Origin: an uncultured Collinsella sp.
Lineage (GTDB): Bacteria > Actinomycetota > Coriobacteriia > Coriobacteriales > Coriobacteriaceae
Assembly (NCBI GenBank): GCA_900764955.1
Contig: CAAFPY010000037.1
Coordinates: 1-11,672 of the forward strand
Length of the DNA stretch: 11,672 nucleotides
Reading direction: 5' to 3'
Part shown: one piece after another, positions 5,644 to 11,672 of the stretch
Position numbering within the stretch: position 1 is the stretch's first letter
Layout: every line of letters starts with the position of its first letter
Position numbers and translations under genes: made by a program
Notes under the pieces: generated by a model
Told to the model about the DNA's origin: nothing
Databases searched by the model: none
The model's input: the letters and a program-made list of their open reading frames with translations, nothing else

Positions 5644-7125
5644 ATGAGCGATGAGACGTATGGCCGCGAGGATGCGGCCCAGGATGCGGAAGCATGTGCC
5701 GAAGCCCTGGAGAGCCTTGACCGGATCGCGCTAGACGAGCTCTCGTTTAGCGATTCGGTCGTCGACGCGCAAGACGAGGTGCACGAAGACACTGAGGACG
5801 AAGGCGGCGACGCCAAAGACGCTCCTGACGAAGCCGAAGAGGACGATAGCGAGGCCGACGACCAGCCCGAATCCGACACGGGCGAGGAAACCGTCTTGCT
5901 CGACAGCTTACCGGCCGAAGATTCGCTGACTCGCGAGCTTCCTGGCCTGGGTTCCGCACCAGCCGTGGATGAGACCATCGCCATGGGCGATATTCCCCTG
6001 CCGTCCGTTCCCTCGGCACACGAAGCCGAGGTCCGCCATCGCAAGATGTCGCCCAAGCGCCGCAATCTGATGGTCGCCGGTGTCGTGGCCGTCGCGCTCG
6101 TCGCCGGCGGTGCAGGCTATGCTGCCTGGAACGGATATCAGCAAGAGCAGGCTGCCGCTGTCGCCGCCAATGCCCACACGATGATGTCGGTGCAGATTGG
6201 CGTGCATGCCGCGGGCCTCGACTGTTCCGCCGGCTCCAAGATTCCCGTACAAGTGAGTGGCCAGGATTCTGACGGATCCTCCGTGAGCGAAACACTCTAT
6301 GTTGACGAGCACGGCCGTGGCATCAAACTGCTACCCGGTGACTACACGCTCTCCATCGCTGCCTCCCCCATCGCGTCCGACGGCACCGTCTATACCGTGC
6401 CGACCACCAAGGCGCAGGTCACGATCAAGAGCGACGGACAGGACCTAAGCAGCCAGGCCGCCTTTAAGCTCAAGGTGCCTTCGGCCGACACGGTAACCGA
6501 CGACCAGATCGATGCCGCCGCCAAATATGCCGAGGAGGGAGGCGCGAGCTCCGCCGCCACCGCCAAGGTGCTCCAGCAGGCGGCAACCGCGCGGCGCGAC
6601 GCCGCCGTCAATGCCGTGAGCGCGCAAAAGGCACAGGCAGCCCGCGATGCTGACGCTCGCCACAAGGCAACCGACCTCTACCAGCTCGATATCCCCGTCG
6701 AGTGGTACGGCAAGGTCGAGACTTGGCAAAATGGCAGCACGCTATGCATCTATCTTGCCGGCGACAGCGATACGCCGATTGTGACGCTCGTCGCGGTGCG
6801 CGAGGGCGAGAGCTTTACGCCCGATGAGGGCGATACGGTTTTGGGTGCGGCCAATCTAGGCAACGGTTATACCGTCTACGCCAGCGGCCCCGTCTATCCG
6901 TACGTGGTGCCCCAGACCATCAACGGACGGACGCAGAATCCCGTGTCAACCTACCCCATGGACACGGCCATTGAGCTTGTCGAGCTCACGACCGGTAACC
7001 GCTACACCTATAGCCAGATCAAGAACGTACTGGTCGGCAAAGACGGCAAGGCCGACGCCGCGACCAAACTTGAGACCGACTACCTCGCCCAGATTCTCCT
7101 GCCGAGCATCAAAGCCCAGGACTAG
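5644..7125 (+). CDS. single-pass membrane protein with acidic cytoplasmic region, unknown function
   Basis: This 493-residue protein is not recognised as a named family. The start is ATG 5644, preceded by GGGGGA; the upstream in-frame ATG at 5593 lacks such a site. Residues 1-120 are strongly acidic (Asp/Glu/Ala) and probably disordered. A Lys/Arg patch (HRKMSPKRR, about 132-140) precedes a transmembrane helix at about 141-162, giving N-inside and a large outside part. Residues about 180-275 look like a beta-rich domain. Residues 283-343 are an Ala-rich, charged helix or coiled coil. The last 150 residues (YQLDIPVEWYGKVETW...) resemble the 'LDIPxxWxGKV' domain seen in many actinobacterial exported proteins. 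A surface or envelope role is inferred. Its last codons are echoed at 8643-8672. Confidence 0.8.
   Translation: MSDETYGREDAAQDAEACAEALESLDRIALDELSFSDSVVDAQDEVHEDTEDEGGDAKDAPDEAEEDDSEADDQPESDTGEETVLLDSLPAEDSLTRELPGLGSAPAVDETIAMGDIPLPSVPSAHEAEVRHRKMSPKRRNLMVAGVVAVALVAGGAGYAAWNGYQQEQAAAVAANAHTMMSVQIGVHAAGLDCSAGSKIPVQVSGQDSDGSSVSETLYVDEHGRGIKLLPGDYTLSIAASPIASDGTVYTVPTTKAQVTIKSDGQDLSSQAAFKLKVPSADTVTDDQIDAAAKYAEEGGASSAATAKVLQQAATARRDAAVNAVSAQKAQAARDADARHKATDLYQLDIPVEWYGKVETWQNGSTLCIYLAGDSDTPIVTLVAVREGESFTPDEGDTVLGAANLGNGYTVYASGPVYPYVVPQTINGRTQNPVSTYPMDTAIELVELTTGNRYTYSQIKNVLVGKDGKADAATKLETDYLAQILLPSIKAQD
5663..5679 (+). repeat. 17-bp direct repeat, copy 2 (coding)
   Basis: This is an exact copy of 5526-5542, falling in codons 7-12 of the membrane protein. 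With the preceding G it forms a GGCCGC/GCGGCC stem with a 6-base loop. Confidence 0.6.
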
Positions 7126-7178
7126 CCGCCCGCGACACCCAGAGTAGTCTTTTTGGGACGGGGCCCTTTTAGCTACTT
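7102..7178 (+). repeat. target-gene direct repeat, left copy
   Basis: Bases 7102-7141 (last codons, stop and first 16 bases after the membrane-protein gene) match 8649-8688 at 36 of 40 positions by my count. After a 29-base stretch here (4 bases in the other copy), both resume with AGCTACTT (7171-7178 and 8693-8700). The left copy supplies the functional 3' end of the gene. The pair brackets the DUF4143 ATPase and looks like the attL/attR-type duplication left by insertion at a gene's end. Confidence 0.75.
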
Positions 7179-7187
7179 TGAGGATAA

Positions 7188-8540
7188 TTAGGCAAGGAGC
7201 CACTTCCATGCGGGCGCGGCGTGTACCACACCGTGTTCGCATGGAATATCGGCCTGCTCATCCATGGTAACGATTGTCGACTCGCCAAGATCGAACTGGG
7301 CCATCGCGGCATCAAGCGCAGCAATTTCACGCTCACGCGTTTTCTCGCTTGCCATATCCGCACTCACCTGAATCAGACTATAAGCCTGCATGAGCAGTGC
7401 ATCCCCAGCCACAAAGTCCACCTCATGGCTTTTATTCTTATCTTTAATCAGCAGGCGGCAAACCGAACCGGGCCGCACGGCGGGGGTCCTTCTTCTGAGC
7501 GCATTGAACACCGCGGTCTCGAGCCTCTGACCCTGATCCAGTGCCGATGCGGGGGAGAACGCTCCGAACATCGCAGGATCGACGGCGTAGACCTTGGACG
7601 CAGACCGCGTATTATTTGCAAGCGAACGCGTGAATTCCGGCACCGAAAACAGCAGGTAGGCGTCCTCGTAATACTCAAGTAAGTCGCTGAGCGTATTTCG
7701 ACTGACGGATATCTGTCTGCTCTTGAACTCGTTGTACACTTTGTTCACTGACAGCTCTCGTCCCGAAGATGCCATGCACCGCGCCAGAAACAGCGAGGCC
7801 AAACGGGGGTTCTTGACGTCGTAACGTTCAACGACGTCCATGGCGACCGTTCGCGACGCATATTCCTGTAGCAGCTGAATCGCGTCCGCGGGCGTCTGCT
7901 CTAGCGTCGCGATGAATCCCCCTCGCTCAAGATATCCGATCAGATGATGTCGAAGCAGTGCTGCATCGCTCGATGAAAAGGGTGCATCCGGCTCAGGAAC
8001 GCTCCCCGTCTTATATCGGACGTATTCCGAAAAACTCAACGGAAACAGCTCTCGCACAAGAGAGCGGCCCCTGAACTCGCTCTTAAGTTCCGAGGACAGC
8101 ATCTTAGAAGAAGATCCCGTCACGTAGACGGTCGCTTTCTCCGTATCGACCACACGCCGCAGAAACGCACCCCATTCGGGAATTTCCTGGATTTCATCGA
8201 AGAAAATGTAGGCACCCTCGGTTCGAGCAGCAGGATATAGCGCATAGAATGTATCGAGCACGTCCGCTAGCAGCGACGGCTCATACGGACGCAAGCGCTC
8301 ATCCTCAAAATTGAAATAAAGCATCCGGTCAAGCTCGATACCTTGACCCTGAAGCCGCTGCATCTCCTGATACAGGCGATACGTCTTTCCACAACGACGG
8401 GCTCCCACAATCACATTTACGATGTTGTCGCTCTTGGGTTCCTGCGGGTTTCCCAGATCAAGGTCGCGCTCAAAGACCTGTGGAACTCCTTGTTGCTCAA
8501 AGTCCTTTATTTTCTGGGCCACCAAGTCGTTGAATGCCAT
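7188..8540 (-). CDS. AAA+ ATPase with C-terminal DUF4143 domain (COG1373-like)
   Basis: This 450-residue cytoplasmic ATP-binding protein is of unknown cellular role. Walker A is GARRCGKT (46-53), Walker B is YIFFDE (111-116), a sensor-1-like TGSSSKM lies at 141-147, and a conserved RGR lies at 158-160. Residues about 230-450 form the DUF4143 part: a helical, winged-helix-like region (261-300), the GQRLETAVFNAL motif (337-348), and EVDFV (373-377), which recalls the restriction-endonuclease-like fold. The ATG at 8538-8540 has GGAG four bases upstream. Base composition is visibly lower in GC than clpB or the oxidoreductase. The gene is bracketed by the direct repeats at 7102-7178 and 8649-8700, so it was probably acquired. 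It is complete and appears intact. Confidence 0.92.
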   Translation of the reverse strand: MAFNDLVAQKIKDFEQQGVPQVFERDLDLGNPQEPKSDNIVNVIVGARRCGKTYRLYQEMQRLQGQGIELDRMLYFNFEDERLRPYEPSLLADVLDTFYALYPAARTEGAYIFFDEIQEIPEWGAFLRRVVDTEKATVYVTGSSSKMLSSELKSEFRGRSLVRELFPLSFSEYVRYKTGSVPEPDAPFSSSDAALLRHHLIGYLERGGFIATLEQTPADAIQLLQEYASRTVAMDVVERYDVKNPRLASLFLARCMASSGRELSVNKVYNEFKSRQISVSRNTLSDLLEYYEDAYLLFSVPEFTRSLANNTRSASKVYAVDPAMFGAFSPASALDQGQRLETAVFNALRRRTPAVRPGSVCRLLIKDKNKSHEVDFVAGDALLMQAYSLIQVSADMASEKTREREIAALDAAMAQFDLGESTIVTMDEQADIPCEHGVVHAAPAWKWLLA

Positions 8541-8548
8541 GATTCTCC

Positions 8549-8608
8549 AATCTTGCTCTCTAGCTAATCAAAATTATACCGATTCTTGATTAGCTAGAGA
8601 GCAAGATT
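8549..8608. repeat. perfect 23-bp-arm inverted repeat around the ATPase promoter
   Basis: Arm 1 is 8549-8571 (begins AATCTTGCTCTC) and arm 2 is 8586-8608 (ends GAGAGCAAGATT). They are perfect reverse complements over 23 bases, separated by 14 bases. Arm 1 ends one base from the ATPase Shine-Dalgarno. The -10 box lies in the centre. Transcripts begun there would carry only one arm, so the symmetry probably works as DNA (operator or cruciform), or as a hairpin in read-through RNA. No T-run follows on the ATPase strand. No matching arm is seen at the other end of the gene. Confidence 0.85.
8573..8578 (-). promoter_or_regulatory. -10 box of the DUF4143 ATPase gene
   Basis: A consensus TATAAT on the minus strand lies within the 14-base centre of the inverted repeat, 32 bases before the ATG. 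At 17-bp spacing the -35 position is not consensus; TTGCTC lies at 20 bp. A weak -35 is typical of promoters that are regulated or need an activator. Confidence 0.5.
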
Positions 8609-8614
8609 ACGTGC

Positions 8615-8639
8615 AACTTGATTAATAGAAAATCAAGTT
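8615..8639. repeat. short AT-rich inverted repeat
   Basis: AACTTGATT (8615-8623) and AATCAAGTT (8631-8639) form a perfect 9-bp stem with a 7-base loop. It shares TTGATTA with the long inverted repeat next to it. It lies upstream of the -35 region of the ATPase gene and just before the right-hand direct repeat. Confidence 0.6.
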
Positions 8640-8642
8640 TTG

Positions 8643-8672
8643 CTGTTACCGAGCATCAAGGTCCAAGACTAG
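8643..8672 (+). pseudogene. remnant 3' end of a homologue of the membrane-protein gene
   Basis: In frame, 8643-8672 reads LLPSIKVQD followed by TAG, against LLPSIKAQD and TAG at the end of the 5644-7125 gene. Several differences are synonymous (TTA/CTG, AAG/AAA, CAA/CAG), so the two ends diverged while still coding. Upstream of 8643 the similarity stops. This is best read as the original gene end displaced by insertion, with the left copy supplied by the incoming DNA. Confidence 0.65.
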
Positions 8673-8700
8673 CAGCCCGCGACACCCAAATGAGCTACTT
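8649..8700 (+). repeat. target-gene direct repeat, right copy
   Basis: This is the partner of 7102-7178: 40 aligned bases with four mismatches, then a shared AGCTACTT at 8693-8700 that runs into the stop codon of the small gene. It marks the right edge of the inserted ATPase segment, which is about 1.5 kb. Confidence 0.75.
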
Positions 8701-8893
8701 AGCGCCAGGGGTCGGCTTCGAAGAGGGGCTCGCGCTCGGGGCGGCGATCGCTGTAGGGATCGTAGCCGTCGTCGTCCTCGTTCTCGGCGCGGATATAGGG
8801 GTCGCGCGGCTTGGGTGCCGGCTTAGGCGCAGGCTTGGGTGCGGCGGGTGCGGCATCGGTCGCCGGCGTGTTCGTCTTGTTCTTGTCTGTCAT
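8699..8893 (-). CDS. small Pro/Lys-rich then acidic hypothetical protein
   Basis: This 64-residue protein has no recognised family. The start is ATG 8891-8893 with AAGGAG eight bases upstream; an in-frame ATG six codons earlier would overlap that site. Residues 1-20 are polar (MTDKNKTNTP...). Residues about 21-35 are repeats of APKP. Residues 41-64 are acidic and aromatic (AENEDDDGYDPYSD) and end in ADPWR. The whole is predicted disordered, with no membrane segment or signal peptide. The good ribosome binding site supports it as real. It lies 130 bases after clpB on the same strand but beyond clpB's terminator, so it probably has its own promoter, which I could not identify. Confidence 0.65.
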   Translation of the reverse strand: MTDKNKTNTPATDAAPAAPKPAPKPAPKPRDPYIRAENEDDDGYDPYSDRRPEREPLFEADPWR

Positions 8894-8943
8894 CTGCGCA
8901 TCTCCTTGCATCGCATCCGTTCGGCATCATCGATTGTCGCACG

Positions 8944-8979
8944 AAAAAGGGCGGCGGACCCAATGGATCCGCCGCCCTT
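8944..8979 (-). terminator. Rho-independent terminator of clpB
   Basis: On the minus strand AAGGGCGGCGGA (8979-8968) pairs with TCCGCCGCCCTT (8958-8947) across a 9-base loop, and the 3' arm runs into a run of five Ts (8948-8944). It lies 45 bases after the clpB stop. Confidence 0.92.
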
Positions 8980-9023
8980 GGCGTTTAGAGACGACTGGCA
9001 GATTTTAAGGCATGTCCCAAAAT

Positions 9024-11651
9024 CTACTCGGCGTCGGGGACCTCGTAGGTGGCTGCCGGCGTGTTGTCGCACACGACGGTAAAGCCACCGTCCTTGTCGA
9101 CATCGACCGTCACCTGATCGCCCTCGCGCACCGTGCCGTCGATGATGGCGGCGGCGATGGCGTCCACGACCTCGCGCTGGACCAGGCGCTTGAGCGGACG
9201 GGCACCGAACACGGGGTCCAGACCACCCACGGCGAGCATCTGCTTGGCCGCCGGGGTGATGGCAAGCGTCATGCGCTCCTTGGCCAGGCGTGCGCGAACG
9301 TCGGCAAGCTGGATGTCGACGATCTTCTCGATCTGCGCCATGCCGAGCGGATGGAACACCACGATGTCATCGATACGGTTGAGGAACTCGGGACGGAAGG
9401 TCTGAGCCATGGCGGCATCGACCTGATGGCGCATCTCCTCCTCGTCCTTGCCGGACAGATCGGCGATAGCCTTGGAGCCCACGTTGGACGTCATGATGAT
9501 AATCGTGTTCTTGAAGGACACTTGGCGACCCTGACCGTCGGTCAAACGGCCGTCGTCGAGCACCTGCAGCAGCACGTTAAAGACATCCGGATGAGCCTTC
9601 TCCATCTCGTCGAGCAAGATCACGGAGTAGGGACGACGGCGCACAGCCTCGGTGAGCTGGCCGCCCTCGTCGTAGCCCACGTATCCCGGGGGCGCACCGA
9701 TCAGACGCTGGACGCTGAACTTCTCCATGTACTCGGACATGTCGATACGCACGAGCGCGCGCTCGTCATCGAACAGGCACTCGGCCAGCGCCTTGGCGAG
9801 CTCGGTCTTGCCTACGCCGGTGGGGCCCAGGAAGAAGAAGCTGCCGATGGGCTTGTCCGGGTCGGAGAGACCCGCACGGCTGCGACGCACGGCCGCGGCC
9901 ACAGCGGAGACGGCCTCGTCCTGACCGATAACGCGCTTATGCAGCTCGCCTTCCAAGCCCTTCAACTTGTCGAGCTCGCCCTGCATCATCTTGGACACGG
10001 GCACACCGGTCCAGGCGCTCACGACCTCGGCGATCTCATCGGAGGTCACCTGTTCGTTGAGGCCCTCGCCGTCCTGCTGCTTTTGCGCCTCGAGCGCAGC
10101 CTCGGAATCCTGAATCTGCTGCTGCAGACCCGGGATCACGGAATAGCGCAGCTCGGACGCACGACCCAAATCGCCATTGCGCGTCGCGCGCTCCTCTTCG
10201 CTCTTGGCCTCATCGAGCTGCCCCTTGAGCTCCTGCACGTGGTCGATGGCGTTCTTCTGGTTGAGCCAGCCGGCCTTTTGCACGTTGAGTTTTTCCTGGA
10301 CCTCGGCAATCTCTTGGCGCAGAGCCTCCAGACGCTCCTTGGAGGCGTCGTCGGTCTCCTTCATGAGCGCCTGCTCCTCGATCTGCAGCTGGGTGAGCTG
10401 ACGCGTGGTGGCGTCGATCTCGACCGGCATGCTGTCGAGCTCCATGCGCAGGCGGCTTGCAGCCTCATCGACCAGGTCGATGGCCTTGTCGGGCAGGAAG
10501 CGGTCGGCGATGTAGCGATCGGAGAGGTCGGCAGCTGCCACGAGCGCGCTATCGGTGATATGCACGCCGTGGAAGATCTCGTACTTCTCCTTGAGGCCAC
10601 GCAGGATCGAAATGGTGTCCTCGACGGTAGGCTCGGAGACCATCACGGTCTGGAAACGACGGGCGAGCGCCGCGTCCTTCTCGATGTACTTGCGGTATTC
10701 GTCGAGCGTGGTCGCACCAATCGCATGCAGGTCGCCACGGGCGAGCGCAGGCTTGAGGATGTTGCCGGCGTCCATGGAGCCCTCGGTGGCACCCGCACCC
10801 ACGATGGTGTGGAGCTCATCGATGAACAGGATGACCTTACCCTCGGATTTTTGCACTTCCTTGAGCACGGCCTTCAAGCGGTCCTCGAATTCACCGCGGT
10901 ACTTGGCACCGGCGACCAGCGCGCTCATGTCGAGCTCTATGAGGTCGCGGTCGCGCAGGGTGCTCGGTACGTCGCCGGCCACGATTCGCTGAGCAATGCC
11001 CTCGACGATAGCCGTCTTGCCGACGCCCGGCTCACCGATGAGCACGGGGTTGTTCTTGGTGCGGCGGGACAGGACCTGGATGGTACGGCGGATCTCGTCG
11101 GTACGGCCGATGACCGGGTCGAGCTTGCCGGCGCGGGCCAGATCGCAGATGTTGCGGCCGTACTGCTCCAGCGCCTCAAACTGAGTCTTGTCCTCGGCAG
11201 ACGTCACGCGGTCATCGCCACGCAGCTCCTCGTAGACCTGCTCGATGCGCTCCTTGGTGACGCCGGCGTCGCGCAGCACGCGACCCGCCTCGCCCTTGTC
11301 CTCGGCAAGAGCCATCAGCAGATGCTCAGTCACCACAAAGCTGTCGCCCATCTTGGTGGCCTTCTTCTCGGCCTTCTCGATGACGCGGACGAGCTCGTTG
11401 GACAGGCCCATCTGCTGACCCTCGCCCGAAACCTTGGGCGCGTGGTCGATGGCATCCTGTGTGGAGCGTGCGAGCTGAGCCGGGTCGGCACCGATGCGCT
11501 CGATGATCACGGAGATATTGCGCTCGCCGGCACCGAGCAGGGCAGACAGCAGGTGGATCGGCTCCCCCGCGCCGGCCTGTGCATCGGCAGCCGTGCTCAT
11601 GGCGGTCTGCAGCGCCTCGCGCGACGTCATTGCTAGCTTATCGATTCTCAT
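9024..11651 (-). CDS. clpB: ClpB, ATP-dependent protein disaggregase
   Basis: ClpB is a hexameric cytoplasmic Hsp100 chaperone that threads aggregated proteins through its pore with DnaK/DnaJ/GrpE. At 875 residues it is the usual size and complete. The N-domain is 1-145. AAA-1 has Walker A GEPGVGKT (206-213), Walker B VILFIDE (273-279) and pore loop KYRGEFEDR (250-258). The coiled-coil M-domain is about 405-530 and identifies ClpB rather than ClpA. AAA-2 has Walker A GPTGVGKT (609-616), pore loop GYVGYDEGG (656-664), Walker B VILLDE (677-682) and sensor-2 GARPLKR (816-822). No ClpP-binding IGF/L loop was noted. The ATG at 11649-11651 has GAGGTGAT just upstream. Its heat-shock promoter (CIRCE or HAIR) would lie beyond the window edge, as only 21 bases remain. 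Confidence 0.97.
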   Translation of the reverse strand: MRIDKLAMTSREALQTAMSTAADAQAGAGEPIHLLSALLGAGERNISVIIERIGADPAQLARSTQDAIDHAPKVSGEGQQMGLSNELVRVIEKAEKKATKMGDSFVVTEHLLMALAEDKGEAGRVLRDAGVTKERIEQVYEELRGDDRVTSAEDKTQFEALEQYGRNICDLARAGKLDPVIGRTDEIRRTIQVLSRRTKNNPVLIGEPGVGKTAIVEGIAQRIVAGDVPSTLRDRDLIELDMSALVAGAKYRGEFEDRLKAVLKEVQKSEGKVILFIDELHTIVGAGATEGSMDAGNILKPALARGDLHAIGATTLDEYRKYIEKDAALARRFQTVMVSEPTVEDTISILRGLKEKYEIFHGVHITDSALVAAADLSDRYIADRFLPDKAIDLVDEAASRLRMELDSMPVEIDATTRQLTQLQIEEQALMKETDDASKERLEALRQEIAEVQEKLNVQKAGWLNQKNAIDHVQELKGQLDEAKSEEERATRNGDLGRASELRYSVIPGLQQQIQDSEAALEAQKQQDGEGLNEQVTSDEIAEVVSAWTGVPVSKMMQGELDKLKGLEGELHKRVIGQDEAVSAVAAAVRRSRAGLSDPDKPIGSFFFLGPTGVGKTELAKALAECLFDDERALVRIDMSEYMEKFSVQRLIGAPPGYVGYDEGGQLTEAVRRRPYSVILLDEMEKAHPDVFNVLLQVLDDGRLTDGQGRQVSFKNTIIIMTSNVGSKAIADLSGKDEEEMRHQVDAAMAQTFRPEFLNRIDDIVVFHPLGMAQIEKIVDIQLADVRARLAKERMTLAITPAAKQMLAVGGLDPVFGARPLKRLVQREVVDAIAAAIIDGTVREGDQVTVDVDKDGGFTVVCDNTPAATYEVPDAE

Positions 11652-11672
11652 GGAATCACCTCTCTTGGGGCG

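Noticed and set aside
7141..7178. A terminator for the two convergent genes in this spacer
   Set aside because: AGTAG/CTACT and GGG/CCC can pair only with mismatched interiors. No stable stem with a T-run is convincing on either strand.
7180..7200. A left-end partner of the 23-bp inverted repeat, which would make the ATPase segment an IR-bounded transposon
   Set aside because: Only about nine of 14 bases match the arm here (ATTAG...GAGC), within chance. The two perfect arms are both on the right side.
9012..11636. Long open frame (874 codons) on the plus strand opposite clpB
   Set aside because: The same shadow effect; clpB on the minus strand has every expected motif and a ribosome binding site.
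1..11672. CRISPR arrays, tRNA or rRNA genes, riboswitches
   Set aside because: I saw no regularly spaced repeats, no cloverleaf or rRNA-like stretches, and no recognisable riboswitch core on either strand.

Overview
The window is bacterial chromosome at about 60% G+C. It looks like a gut Coriobacteriia member, most likely Collinsella or a close relative. That assignment rests on codon use, on the combination of a DUF5692 membrane protein with a large Fe-S/FAD oxidoreductase, and on the style of the surface and small proteins. It was not checked against a database. No gap between genes exceeds about 235 bases, and no tRNA, rRNA or CRISPR array is visible.

Layout. Bases 1-49 are the last codons of a gene that starts outside the window, probably an IS110-type transposase, followed by its presumed right end. 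hypA (92-520, minus) encodes a nickel metallochaperone with an acidic tail; a perfect hairpin abuts its ribosome binding site. Upstream of it in the same direction is a 925-residue multi-cluster Fe-S/FAD/NAD(P) oxidoreductase (711-3488, minus). Divergent from that gene run a TetR-family regulator (3678-4340, plus) and a DUF5692 polytopic membrane protein (4404-5411, plus), closed by a strong terminator. The divergent control region holds two near-identical palindromes plus a degenerate third, very likely the regulator's operators. These three genes look like one regulated unit of unknown substrate.

A bitopic membrane protein with a highly acidic cytoplasmic region follows (5644-7125, plus). 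Next comes a lower-GC segment carrying a DUF4143 AAA+ ATPase (7188-8540, minus). It is bracketed by imperfect direct repeats, and the right-hand copy still encodes the last nine residues and stop codon of the membrane protein's reading frame. This is the signature of an element inserted into a gene's 3' end that restored the end of the gene. No recombinase is present. The ATPase promoter lies inside a perfect 23-bp-arm inverted repeat. Beyond it are a small proline-rich then acidic protein (8699-8893, minus) and complete clpB (9024-11651, minus) with its own terminator.

The most unusual points are the recombinase-less ATPase cassette with its target-gene repeat, the long palindrome wrapped around the ATPase promoter, and the TetR-controlled oxidoreductase/DUF5692 module.
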